This document shows, in pieces, positions 16,484 to 25,053 of a DNA stretch of 64,000 nucleotides. The DNA is from Paradevosia shaoguanensis (GTDB taxonomy: Bacteria > Pseudomonadota > Alphaproteobacteria > Rhizobiales > Devosiaceae): assembly GCF_016801025.1 (NCBI RefSeq), contig NZ_CP068983.1, forward strand, positions 3,464,501-3,528,500, read 5' to 3'. Position numbers and translations under genes: made by a program. Within the stretch, counting starts at the first letter, position 1, and each line of letters begins with the position of its first letter. Under the pieces are notes generated by a model. The model was not told where the DNA came from, ran no database searches, and saw only the letters and a list, made by a program, of their open reading frames with translations.

Positions 16484-17154
16484 CGCGCCTGCTTCATGAG
16501 ATAGCCGACCCCGCGGATCGTGTGGATTTCGACGGTCGCGCCGGCATCGGCCAGCTTGCGGCGGAGGCGGGAGACGTGCGCGTCGAGGGCATTGGACTGG
16601 ATTTCGTCGTCGAACCCGTAGACGGCCTCCTCCAGCGAGGTACGCAACACGGTACGTCCGGTGCGCTGCACCAGCGTTTCGAGCACCAGCAATTCGCGGC
16701 GGGGGAGGTCGACCGGGTTGTCCTGGATGCTGACGTGGCGATTGGCGAAATCGTAGGTGAGGTTGCCGACGCGCCCGACATTGACCGCGATCTGGGCCGG
16801 GCGGCGCATGACGGCGCGCAGGCGGGCCAGCAACTCCTCGACGGCAAACGGCTTTGGCAGGTAGTCGTCCGCACCCTGGTCGAGGCCGGTTATGCGATCG
16901 ACGAGCGAACCGCGGGCCGTGAGCACGATGATCGGCGCACCCGGCACCTGCTGGCGGATGAGCGGGATCAGGTCGATGCCGTCGCCGTCCGGCAGGTTGC
17001 GATCGAGCAGGAAGGCGGCGTGGACGCGGTTGGGGATGGCCTCCTCGGCGAAGGCGAGGTTGGGCGCATGATCGATGACCATGTCATATTTGAGCAAAGC
17101 AGCGCTGAGGGCTGAGGCCATTTCGGCCTCGTCCTCGACAAGCAATAGACGCAT
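16480..17154 (-). CDS. OmpR-family response regulator
   Basis: This 224-aa protein has a receiver domain (1-115) with the acidic pair VEDE, the phosphorylation Asp in FLLDRNLPDGDG (about residue 51), Thr in IIVLTARG and Lys in YLPKPFA. It is followed by a C-terminal winged helix (about 130-222: LPRRELLVLETLVQR, SNALDAHVSRLRRKL, IHTIRGVGYLM). It regulates transcription after phosphorylation by the kinase with which it overlaps. Confidence 0.94.
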   Translation of the reverse strand: MRLLLVEDEAEMASALSAALLKYDMVIDHAPNLAFAEEAIPNRVHAAFLLDRNLPDGDGIDLIPLIRQQVPGAPIIVLTARGSLVDRITGLDQGADDYLPKPFAVEELLARLRAVMRRPAQIAVNVGRVGNLTYDFANRHVSIQDNPVDLPRRELLVLETLVQRTGRTVLRTSLEEAVYGFDDEIQSNALDAHVSRLRRKLADAGATVEIHTIRGVGYLMKQAR

Positions 17155-17211
17155 AGACGTGACCCCTGAGGTTGGGGCCAGAATAGCGCGCGACGTTACG
17201 GCTAGATGACG

Positions 17212-18240
17212 TCAGTAGACCGACGTGAGGACTTCGATTTCGCGCGGCTGTCCTGGAACGACCTGGAAGGCGCGGTTGTAAACGGTGTCGCCGCGCTTGG
17301 CCAAGACGGTGTAGTCGCCTTCCTGCAGAACCGTTGCAGGAAAAGCGCCGATCTCCTGGAAGACGGTCTTGCCGTCAGCCGATTTGACAGTCCAGTCGAC
17401 GTCCGCAATGGCTTCGCCGCCGGCTTCGGAAACGAGCTTGAGCGAGATCTGGCTGGCGCGGTGATAGAGCGTGGCTTCCGTCAACTGGCCGGGCTCAACC
17501 CGCAGGTCGGCGCGCACAATGGCATTCACGTCGCCGAAATAGGAAACGACGTGGTAGGTGCCGGCATTGAGCGTCACCGTGTCGTTCGCGGCCACGTTCT
17601 GGGCCACGAGGATGCGGTCGGCATCGCTGGTGCCACCGGAGAAGATGTCGAAATGCTCGAGATTGAGGGGGATCGCCACGTCGCCCGTGATCGCCGAGTT
17701 GAGCCGTAGCGCGCCCGCATCGAGCACCATGGTCTTGTCGTTGTTGCCGGGGTTGACCGTGATCGTGTCGCTGGCCTGGGCGCGGCCATAGGCAACGTGG
17801 ATCACGTACTGGCCCGGCGGCAGCGAGAGCGTGGCCTCGGAATCGTCGGACTTGGCGACCATGGCCAATTGGCCGTTATTGTCGGTCTTGGTCTCGAAGA
17901 TGCGCCAGACGAGCCCCTCGGGAATGGTATTGCCCTTTTCCGTCACGCGCGCACTGAGGTGCACTGGCTGCGGAGCCTGGGTCACAGCCTTGATGGCATC
18001 GGTTGCTGGCGTGTCGGCGGCAACGCCGGGGACTTCGCCCGGCTCGACCATTGCAGAGGGCTCGTTGGCCGGCGCCTCGGGGGCTGGGGCTTCATTCTGC
18101 GGCTCGCCGGACGCCTTGGCCTGCGCGGCATCGTGCTCGGCCCTGGGCCGCGGCTCGGGCGCTTCCTGGGATGCAGCGATTTGCGGCGCAAGCAAAGCGG
18201 CCAGGAGGCCGATAGCCATCACCCACGATCTACGTACCAA
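17212..18240 (-). CDS. secreted or periplasmic protein of unknown function
   Basis: I choose the TTG at 18240 because AAGAGG lies 6 bases before it and it gives a clean signal peptide (VRRSWVMAIGLLAALLAPQI, cut near ASQ); a longer frame reaches 18342 with no such support. The 342-aa protein has a low-complexity linker rich in Glu, Pro and Ala (about residues 26-100). Three or four beta-sandwich-like units follow, each with PGQY/EGDY-type turns (LSLPPGQYVIHVAYG, LNAGTYHVVSYFG, LQEGDYTVLAKRG), which resemble carboxypeptidase-regulatory or PEGA-like folds. The role is unknown. Confidence 0.72.
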   Translation of the reverse strand: MVRRSWVMAIGLLAALLAPQIAASQEAPEPRPRAEHDAAQAKASGEPQNEAPAPEAPANEPSAMVEPGEVPGVAADTPATDAIKAVTQAPQPVHLSARVTEKGNTIPEGLVWRIFETKTDNNGQLAMVAKSDDSEATLSLPPGQYVIHVAYGRAQASDTITVNPGNNDKTMVLDAGALRLNSAITGDVAIPLNLEHFDIFSGGTSDADRILVAQNVAANDTVTLNAGTYHVVSYFGDVNAIVRADLRVEPGQLTEATLYHRASQISLKLVSEAGGEAIADVDWTVKSADGKTVFQEIGAFPATVLQEGDYTVLAKRGDTVYNRAFQVVPGQPREIEVLTSVY

Positions 18241-18353
18241 AGATAACCTCTTGCGGTCGCCCCGGCGGCCGAAATCGAACGAGAAAAAAGCTCTAGGCTT
18301 TGAATTGGGAAAAGCTGTGTCATAAGGACGGCACACTCGCAAGGACCTAGACC

Positions 18354-18932
18354 ATGACCGCCAAAGCCGACGTGCTCGATTATCTGCTCACCCGCCGTTC
18401 CGTGGGGCAGGCTTTCCTCAAGGAGCCGGGGCCCTCGGCAGAAGAGCTGCGTCAAATTCTCACGATCGGCACGCGCGTTCCCGACCATGGCAAGCTGGCG
18501 CCCTGGCGGCTGGTCATCATCGAGGGTGACGATCGCATCCGCGCCGGTGAGAAGCTGTCCGAGATCGCCAAGCGCAACAATTCCAATCTCGACGAAGCCG
18601 GCCTTGAGATCGAGCGGCGGCAATTCCTGCCAGCACCATTGACGATCGGTGTGCTGTCGGCGCCCAAGCCCAGCCCCAAGATCCCGCATTTCGAACAGCT
18701 GATCTCGGCCGGCAACGTCGCCTTCAACCTCGAGCATGCTGCCTTCGCGCTGGGCTATGCCGCCCAATGGATCACGCGCTGGTTCAGCTACGACACCGAG
18801 GCGGCCGCCATGCTGGGTGCCAAGGAAGGCGAGCGCTTCGTCGGCTTCATCATGATCGGTACGCCCTCGACCATCATCGAGGATCGACCGCGTCCTGCGC
18901 TTGAAGAGGTCGTGAGCCGCTGGCAGGGTTAA
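18354..18932 (+). CDS. nitroreductase family protein
   Basis: This 192-aa FMN-dependent oxidoreductase has the family N-terminus LLTRRSVGQAFLKEP (Arg residues contact the FMN phosphate), RVPDHGKLAPWRLVIIEGD, and the C-terminal ERFVGFIMIGTP. It matches the short YdjA-type group, whose electron acceptor in cells is uncertain. AAGGA precedes the ATG. It is divergent from the secreted protein. Confidence 0.88.
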   Translation: MTAKADVLDYLLTRRSVGQAFLKEPGPSAEELRQILTIGTRVPDHGKLAPWRLVIIEGDDRIRAGEKLSEIAKRNNSNLDEAGLEIERRQFLPAPLTIGVLSAPKPSPKIPHFEQLISAGNVAFNLEHAAFALGYAAQWITRWFSYDTEAAAMLGAKEGERFVGFIMIGTPSTIIEDRPRPALEEVVSRWQG

Positions 18933-18990
18933 GCCGGTATTAACCTCTGTTGAGGTTTCATTAACCCTGTTTCGGGGGTGATGATTCCGT

Positions 18991-19806
18991 ATGGGTGTTC
19001 AGCCGATCTCGGTGCCGCAGAGTCTGGCCTACGTTCTTAATTCCGCAGGGAACAAGAACGGGGTGGATTTCAATTATCTGCTGCAGACCGCCATGCGCGA
19101 AAGCAGTCTCGATCCGCAGGCCAAGGCGCGCTCGTCTTCGGCCGTTGGGCTGTTCCAGTTCCTCGAAGGCACCTGGCTGCAGGTGATGAAGCAGGAGGGG
19201 CCGCGCCTCGGCTACCAGAATTACTCGGACGCGATTACCGAAACTGCCGACGGCGATTTCGTGATTCGTGACCCGAAGCTCAAGGCGGAGGTTCTCAAGC
19301 TGCGAGAAGACCCGCAGATTGCCGCCGACCTCGCCGCGGCTTTTACCAAATCCAATGGCGACTATCTCAACCAGCGCTTCGGCCGCATGCCCAGTCCGGG
19401 TGAGCTCTATATCGCCCACTTCCTCGGGGCAAAGGGCGCTGAGAAGATGTTTACGGCCGGACTCCAGAACCCCGACCAGATCGCGGCCAAGCTCTTCCCG
19501 AAGCAGGCGAGTGCCAATCCCGCGATCTTCTACGCCGACGGCCAGCCGCGCACGATCCGCCAGGTCTACAAGGCCCTGGTGGCGAAGCACGCCATAACGC
19601 CCGACACGCCCGCGCCCGCATTTGCCGCGCAGCAGCTGGCTCAGCAACAGGCGCCGCAGCCGGTCATCCCATCCCGGTTCGGTCCGCAGGATATGTCGTT
19701 CGTTTCGCTCTTTTCGACGGAAGCGGCCGGTCCGGTTGGTTCGCCTGTCGAACCAACGGAGGCTGCGACGGGCGCGGCCTTCTTCACCCAGCTCTATGGT
19801 CAATAG
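18991..19806 (+). CDS. lytic transglycosylase (SLT domain) protein
   Basis: This 271-aa protein has a transglycosylase fold: catalytic Glu in AMRESSLDPQAKARSSSAVG, then GLFQFLEGTWL, and ELYIAHFLGAKGAEKM later. It has no signal peptide, so it would need another route to the peptidoglycan or a carrier, as for flagellum- or secretion-linked transglycosylases. The C-terminus (about 205-271) is Gln/Ala/Pro-rich and probably unstructured. A DUF2336 gene follows after 75 bases on the same strand. Confidence 0.87.
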   Translation: MGVQPISVPQSLAYVLNSAGNKNGVDFNYLLQTAMRESSLDPQAKARSSSAVGLFQFLEGTWLQVMKQEGPRLGYQNYSDAITETADGDFVIRDPKLKAEVLKLREDPQIAADLAAAFTKSNGDYLNQRFGRMPSPGELYIAHFLGAKGAEKMFTAGLQNPDQIAAKLFPKQASANPAIFYADGQPRTIRQVYKALVAKHAITPDTPAPAFAAQQLAQQQAPQPVIPSRFGPQDMSFVSLFSTEAAGPVGSPVEPTEAATGAAFFTQLYGQ

Positions 19807-19881
19807 ATCGCCAACGAACGTGGTGAACCGTTCCTTAAGCCTTGCGGCCTAATGTTGCCCGGTTAGTTCCGGGGGCATCGG

Positions 19882-21087
19882 ATGGTTGCGTATCACGAGT
19901 TCGTCGCGCTCACCCAGTCGGGAAACAGCGAAGATCGGGGTAGGGCCGCTCACATGGCGACCCTGGCTTATCTCGCCCATACCGGCCCCGCTGACGAGCA
20001 CGCCGCCCTCTACGCCGCCCTGATCGGCTTTCTCGAAGATCCATCCGTCAAGGTACGCGCTGCGCTCGCCTATGGCCTGCTTCACGCTGTCGAAGCACCG
20101 CGGCCGATACTCCTGGCGCTGTTGCAGGATGCCGGCGTCATCTCTCGCGCTGTCGCGCAGTATTCGCCGGCACTCATCGACGCCGACCTCATCGGTCTCG
20201 CGCGCAACGGTGATCTCACCATGCTGCTGGCGCTCGCGGAGAGGACCAATATCAGCACGCGCATAGCCGAAGCCGTAATCGCGCGCGGAGAGACCGGCGT
20301 TACCCTCAAGCTGCTGGCGCGCCGCGACATTACATACGGTGCCGAAACCCTGGTTGTGCTCGCGCAGAGCCATGGCGATGACGCCCGGCTACGTGGCGCC
20401 CTTTTGGCTCGTCGCGAACTGCCGCCATCTGCGCGCTTGCATCTGGTGGAAGCCGTCAGTCGCGCACTGCGAGGGACGCGTATCGTCAAGGGCGCTGTTG
20501 CTGCGCGACGCCTCGATAGCCTGATGCGCAACGTCACCGACACCGCGCTCAGTGCCATCGGCGAACGTGAGGCCGAACGAGCGGCCCCGCGCTACGCCGC
20601 CGAAATGGTCGGCACCGACCGCGTGAATACGCGTTTGCTGCTACATGCAGTCGTCCATGGCCATGTGCTCTTCTTCGCCGATATCGTTGCCGAGTTGAGC
20701 GAGATTCCGCGCGAAAAAGTGTTCTCTATTCTCGAAAGCGGCGGCCGTCCGGCGCTCAACGCGCTTTTCACACGCTGCGGCCTTACCGAGTCCGTGCGCA
20801 ATCTCGTCGCGCGCCTCGTCTTCCATGCCCGCAGCGCCGATCTCGCCGACGATGCCACCGCGCGCCACTTCGTCGTCACCGCGCTGACCGAAGAGCTCAT
20901 CATCGAGCACGGCGGCCAGATTCCCGCCGAGCTTGAAGAGGCCTTCTCCTATCTGAGCGAGCAAAACGTCATGCTGGCCCGCAGCGCCGCGCGTGGCGTC
21001 ATGCCGGCCTTTGGCGGCGCGTCGCTGGCCCGCCTGCCGGCTCCTGAACTCGACGAGCCCGAGCGGCTCGCCCTACCGGCGGTCTAG
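19882..21087 (+). CDS. DUF2336 domain-containing protein
   Basis: This 401-aa cytoplasmic protein is mostly helical, with HEAT-like repeats in the first half: DPSVKVRAALAYGLLHAVEA, AVAQYSPALIDADLIGLARN, SARLHLVEAVSRAL. This is the alphaproteobacterial DUF2336 family, whose function is not established. It follows the transglycosylase gene, and a 53-aa gene follows two bases after its stop. Confidence 0.85.
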   Translation: MVAYHEFVALTQSGNSEDRGRAAHMATLAYLAHTGPADEHAALYAALIGFLEDPSVKVRAALAYGLLHAVEAPRPILLALLQDAGVISRAVAQYSPALIDADLIGLARNGDLTMLLALAERTNISTRIAEAVIARGETGVTLKLLARRDITYGAETLVVLAQSHGDDARLRGALLARRELPPSARLHLVEAVSRALRGTRIVKGAVAARRLDSLMRNVTDTALSAIGEREAERAAPRYAAEMVGTDRVNTRLLLHAVVHGHVLFFADIVAELSEIPREKVFSILESGGRPALNALFTRCGLTESVRNLVARLVFHARSADLADDATARHFVVTALTEELIIEHGGQIPAELEEAFSYLSEQNVMLARSAARGVMPAFGGASLARLPAPELDEPERLALPAV

Positions 21088-21089
21088 CC

Positions 21090-21251
21090 ATGCAGCATCT
21101 ACTCGAAGTCCTGAACCGCCTGATCCTGCGAGCACCCGAGCCATTGCCCGAACCCGATCCCGAGCCGACGACGGATTGGCTGCTGCTTTTCGCCCTGACG
21201 CTCGATGAGCGTCGCATCGCCGACGTGCGCGAGAAACGCCTGCCGCACTGA
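21090..21251 (+). CDS. 53-aa hypothetical protein behind the DUF2336 gene
   Basis: This small open frame begins at an ATG two bases after the DUF2336 stop. It encodes MQHLLEVLNRLILRAPEPLP, an acidic Pro-rich hinge, then TDWLLLFALTLDERRIADVR. The two amphipathic stretches around a Pro hinge look like a real peptide, and the coupling to the upstream gene suggests co-translation. It ends one base before the stop of nadK on the other strand. I recognise no family. Confidence 0.55.
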   Translation: MQHLLEVLNRLILRAPEPLPEPDPEPTTDWLLLFALTLDERRIADVREKRLPH

Positions 21252-22028
21252 TCAGTAGCGGAACTGCTCGGTCAGTACGCGTTCTTCCAGGCTATGGCCC
21301 GGATCGAACAGCAGCGTCACTTCGTTCGAGCGGTCCTCTCGAACGGTCACTTCGACCACGCTCTTGAACTCGACATTGTCGGCCACTGCGCTCACCGGTC
21401 GCTTCTGCGCCTCGCGGGTGCGGAAGGTCACCACGGCGGTATTGGGCAGGATTGCCCCCCGCCAGCGCCGCGGGCGGAAGGGGGAAATCGGCGTCAGCGC
21501 CAGAAGCGGCGCGCTGATCGGCAGGATAGGGCCATGCGCCGAAAGGTTGTAGGCCGTGGAACCCGCCGGCGTCGACAGCAGCACGCCATCGCAGATCAAC
21601 TCATCGAGCCGCACGTGGCCGTCCACATCGATCTCGATCTTCGCCGCCTGGAAACTTGAGCGGAACAGCGACACTTCGTTGAGCGCCAGCGCCGAATGCA
21701 CCTTGTCGTCCACGTCGCGCACGCTCATGGATAACGGGTAGATCTTGGTCGGCCGCGCCGCTTCCAGCCGCTCGCGCAGGTGATCGTTGCCGAACTCGTT
21801 CATCAGGAAGCCGACCGAACCGAAGTTCATGCCGTAGACTGGAATCGAGCGGCTCATCACCGAGTGCAGCGTCTGCAGCATGAGGCCATCGCCCCCGAGT
21901 GCCACCACAATCTCCGCGTGCGCCAGCCCGACATCGCCATAGCGATCGCGCAGCGCCGAAGTCGCCTTGTCGGCCTCCGGCGTCCCGCTGGAGACGAATG
22001 TCAGCTTGTCGCTACCAAAGCCCGCCAC
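21252..22028 (-). CDS. nadK: NAD kinase
   Basis: This 258-aa enzyme phosphorylates NAD to NADP. The GGDG motif ([15 protein letters not shown]) and the NE/D and Gly-rich signatures ([30 protein letters not shown]) are intact. I start at GTG 22028 because GGGAGA lies 7 bases upstream; a TTG at 22043 is also in frame. The length is normal for the short bacterial group. It converges with the 53-aa gene with no gap. Confidence 0.93.
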   Translation of the reverse strand: MAGFGSDKLTFVSSGTPEADKATSALRDRYGDVGLAHAEIVVALGGDGLMLQTLHSVMSRSIPVYGMNFGSVGFLMNEFGNDHLRERLEAARPTKIYPLSMSVRDVDDKVHSALALNEVSLFRSSFQAAKIEIDVDGHVRLDELICDGVLLSTPAGSTAYNLSAHGPILPISAPLLALTPISPFRPRRWRGAILPNTAVVTFRTREAQKRPVSAVADNVEFKSVVEVTVREDRSNEVTLLFDPGHSLEERVLTEQFRY

Positions 22029-22119
22029 GATCCAGTCTCCCAAGCCTCATGCCGCCTGCCTATCATTTCGGCAGAGCCCATGCCAGCCGGTGTGGCCAAA
22101 TGTAACGTCGGGGAAAGGG

Positions 22120-22195
<76 letters not shown>

Positions 22196-22338
22196 CCGAC
22201 GCGCTAAGTACCCATGCGCCGGGGGTTTTGCAACCTCTGATGGCAAAGTCTCCCGAGATGGTGTTGGAGGTGGCGTGCCGCCGGGATTGACGCGGTGGGG
22301 CCAACAGTGTGATCTCCAGTACCGGGGAGGGCCAGGCT

Positions 22339-22602
22339 ATGGGGCGCAACCGGTTGAACAATTTGAAATCGCTGGTGAAACTACTCGCGGCGAGCTGGAG
22401 CCTGGGCACCTTCGACGCAAGCGCTGCAGAGTGGATCGGCAAGGCCACGCCCGCCGTGAAGGTCGATATCCTGGCGCTCGCCGAGATGATGGCGCTGACC
22501 GATGACGAGTTCGGCGAGCTCAACGATCTGATCTTGGAGATCGAAGGCGCGGTCGACGCCATGGCCTACGAGACCGAAGGCCGGCAGAGGCAGTTGAACT
22601 GA
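22339..22602 (+). CDS. hypothetical protein, 87 aa
   Basis: I do not recognise this small helical protein. It reads MGRNRLNNLKSLVKLLAASW at the start, then WIGKATPAVKVDILALAEMM and an acidic tail. I use ATG 22339 since GGGGAGG lies about 9 bases before it; an upstream GTG at 22309 is less likely. It precedes the epimerase gene by 20 bases on the same strand and may be co-transcribed with it. Confidence 0.6.
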   Translation: MGRNRLNNLKSLVKLLAASWSLGTFDASAAEWIGKATPAVKVDILALAEMMALTDDEFGELNDLILEIEGAVDAMAYETEGRQRQLN

Positions 22603-22622
22603 GCAGGCAAAAGGGGCCGGTC

Positions 22623-23651
22623 TTGAGATTCTTCATTACGGGAACTGCGGGATTTATCGGTTTCCACCTGGCACGGCGCTTGCTGCAAGGCGGCCATGAT
22701 GTCTTCGGATTCGACGGGATGACGCCGTACTATGATGTTCGGCTCAAGTTAGCGCGCAACGCGATCCTTGCGGAGTTCCCGGCCTATCAGTTTACTGAAG
22801 CGCTGCTTGAGGATCGCTCTACGCTGGACAGCGCGCTCGCTGTTGCGCGCCCTGATATCGTGGTCCATCTCGCGGCCCAGGCCGGGGTGCGGTACAGCCT
22901 TGAGCATCCGGAAAGCTATCTCAGTTCCAACTTGGTCGGGACATTCAATCTGCTCGATGCCGCTAAGCAGGTAAGGCCGCGGCATGTGCTCGTTGCGTCG
23001 TCCAGCTCGGTCTATGGCGGCAATACCAAGCTGCCGTTCGCCGAGATAGATCGAACGGATTTTCCCGTATCGCTTTATGCTGCGAGCAAGCGCGCAACCG
23101 AGGCGATGGCTCATTCGGCAGCGCATCTGGCGAATATGCCGACGACGTGCTTTCGCTTTTTCACGGTCTATGGTCCGTGGGGACGGCCAGACATGGCGCT
23201 CTACAAGTTCGTGGATGCGATAGAGGCGGGACGGTCCATCGATATCTACGGCCAGGGGCGGATGCGGCGCGATGCGACCGATGTCGGTGATCTTGTTGAG
23301 GCGATCGTGCGTCTGGCAGATGCGGTGCCTGCGAGCGGGCAGTCGGCTGGAGAGTTCGATTCGATTTCGTCGGTTGCGCCCTGGCGAGCGGTCAATATTG
23401 CCGGTGGGCGGCAGGTCGAGCTCATGACTCTGGTGGAAACGATCGAGCAGGCCGTGGGGCGAGTGGCCGAGAAGGTCATGTTGCCGATGCAGCCCGGAGA
23501 CGCGGTCGAAACCTATGCCGACAACCGGCTGCTCCGCGCGCTTACTGGCTACGTGCCATCGCGGCCGATCGCGGAGACAGTCGCCGACTTCGTTGCGTGG
23601 TATCGCGACTACCGCGCCTCCACCGCCGGCAGCACTGCGAACTCCGCCTGA
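22623..23651 (+). CDS. NAD-dependent nucleotide-sugar epimerase (GalE / UDP-glucuronate 4-epimerase type)
   Basis: This 342-aa extended SDR protein has GTAGFIGFHLARRLL (NAD binding), HLAAQAGVRYSLEHP, the catalytic SSSSVYGGN and YAASKRATEAM (YxxxK), and PWGRPDMAL, all typical of the UDP-glucuronate 4-epimerase group. It likely makes a sugar for lipopolysaccharide or exopolysaccharide. The start is a TTG behind AGGGG. Its last 43 bases overlap the 3' end of the ROK gene on the other strand. Confidence 0.87.
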   Translation: MRFFITGTAGFIGFHLARRLLQGGHDVFGFDGMTPYYDVRLKLARNAILAEFPAYQFTEALLEDRSTLDSALAVARPDIVVHLAAQAGVRYSLEHPESYLSSNLVGTFNLLDAAKQVRPRHVLVASSSSVYGGNTKLPFAEIDRTDFPVSLYAASKRATEAMAHSAAHLANMPTTCFRFFTVYGPWGRPDMALYKFVDAIEAGRSIDIYGQGRMRRDATDVGDLVEAIVRLADAVPASGQSAGEFDSISSVAPWRAVNIAGGRQVELMTLVETIEQAVGRVAEKVMLPMQPGDAVETYADNRLLRALTGYVPSRPIAETVADFVAWYRDYRASTAGSTANSA

Positions 23652-24838
23652 TCGACCTCGTGCAGGGTCTTCATCGTCAGCCCTCGGAAGATCGGTTCGC
23701 TTTCGTCGAGATGCGTGCGGATTTCCGGGGTGCCGTTGACGCGGCAGACGAGGGAGGCGGCGAGGGCGGCTTCGATTTCAGTTTGCATGAAGGGGAAAGC
23801 ACGGGCGCCGGGACCGACGACTACGATGTGTGCAGGGTCGAAAACGGCCATCAATCGGTTGAGGCCGAAGCCGATGGCGCGGCCGGCGAGGTTGAAGGCG
23901 TGGGTTACGGCTCTGTCGCCCTGATAGGCGCGGCTGATGAGGCTTTCGTATTGGGCCGGCGGCACTGTGGCGGCGGGGGCGTGGTGGTCGGGCACGGAAT
24001 AGGCGGTGCGCAGGACGCCGTAGTCGGCGGCGTAGGCCTCGACGCAGCCGCGCATGCCGCAGCGGCACAGGGCGCCTTCGGGCACGTGGTTCATGTGGCC
24101 GAATTCGGTGGCGCCTTCATCGCTCCGGCCGAGGATTTCACCGCGGAAAGTGATGCCCATGGCCACTGTCGAGCCGACGAAGACGGTGGCGACGCTCGCG
24201 TCCCGCAGGTCGGGATCGAGCCAGCGTGTGCCCTCGGCGAGCAGGCGTCCGCGCTTGTGCAGCGAGACCGGAATGCTAAACCGCCGCGAAAGCGAGCCGC
24301 TGATGTCATGCCCAGCCAGATGCGTGATTGGCGACCATTTGAGGCCCGTACCGTTGCGGTCGAGAATGCCCTGCAGGGAGATTGCAACGCGGCGAAGGTT
24401 GGCGGCTTCGACTGGATTGCGCGAGCGCAATTGATCGATGCGGGTGGCCAGGTATTCGGGGGCAGGGGCCTGGCGGAAGGTGTCGGGACCGTTGGCGGAT
24501 TCGATGCGATCGACAAGGGTGCCGCCGTAGTCGACCAGCGATAGACGGGTGCGGTTCACGTCGACTTCAACGAGGGCGACATAGGCGGCGGCACGGTTGA
24601 AGCCCACGTCCACGGCGGGACGGCCGCGCCCCTTGCCCTCGGGGCGTTCGGCCGGCAGATCGCGGAGCAGGTTCTGGGCCACCATGTCCTGCGTTATGGC
24701 GGTGATGGTCGCGTGGCTGAGGCCGGTCTGGGCGGCGAGCTGCGTGCGCGGAAGCGGGCCGGTGAGCCGTAGGGCTTCCAGCACGAGGCCGCGGTTCTGC
24801 CGCCGCACCGTATCGCTGTCGCTTGCGTGGCGCGCCAA
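23609..24838 (-). CDS. ROK family transcriptional regulator (XylR-type repressor)
   Basis: This 409-aa repressor has an N-terminal winged helix (RRQNRGLVLEALRLTGPLPR, LSHATITAITQDMV) and a C-terminal ROK sugar-kinase-like domain. The zinc site GHMNHVPEGALCRCGMRG is intact, but the phosphoryl-transfer loop is not that of a kinase. I choose the TTG at 24838 because GGAGGG lies 7 bases before it; the frame extends to 25033 through sequence that overlaps the xylF promoter. The divergent xylFHG genes make a pentose-responsive repressor likely. Confidence 0.87.
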   Translation of the reverse strand: MARHASDSDTVRRQNRGLVLEALRLTGPLPRTQLAAQTGLSHATITAITQDMVAQNLLRDLPAERPEGKGRGRPAVDVGFNRAAAYVALVEVDVNRTRLSLVDYGGTLVDRIESANGPDTFRQAPAPEYLATRIDQLRSRNPVEAANLRRVAISLQGILDRNGTGLKWSPITHLAGHDISGSLSRRFSIPVSLHKRGRLLAEGTRWLDPDLRDASVATVFVGSTVAMGITFRGEILGRSDEGATEFGHMNHVPEGALCRCGMRGCVEAYAADYGVLRTAYSVPDHHAPAATVPPAQYESLISRAYQGDRAVTHAFNLAGRAIGFGLNRLMAVFDPAHIVVVGPGARAFPFMQTEIEAALAASLVCRVNGTPEIRTHLDESEPIFRGLTMKTLHEVDQAEFAVLPAVEAR

Positions 24839-24893
24839 CGCCGATCCCTCCCAAACGGGGTATTCGTTCGCCCCGGATAACCACGAATGATTT

Positions 24894-24921
24894 ATTTCGG
24901 GTATCGAAATTGATGTTGACT
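24894..24921. promoter_or_regulatory. palindrome and -35-like element between the ROK gene and xylF
   Basis: The inverted repeat ATTTCGGGTATCGAAAT (24894-24910) sits directly before TTGACT (24916-24921). The 6-bp half-sites and the position fit an operator of the divergent ROK regulator. No clear -10 is visible. This is an inference from symmetry and place only. Confidence 0.45.
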
Positions 24922-25053
24922 CTGCTCGCAGCGGCGTGGCAATCATTTTTTTGAGCATTGAAAGAAATGCTCTTTCGGCCAGATGCCGTGCCCCATGGAG
25001 GAGGGCTCTGGTGCGTTTGGGTTGGCGGCGCACGCCGCCTATGGGAGGACATC

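Noticed and set aside
24839-25033. N-terminal extension of the ROK regulator to 25033
   Set aside because: The extension crosses the xylF promoter region and lacks a ribosome site, while the TTG at 24838 has GGAGGG at the right distance and gives the usual family length.
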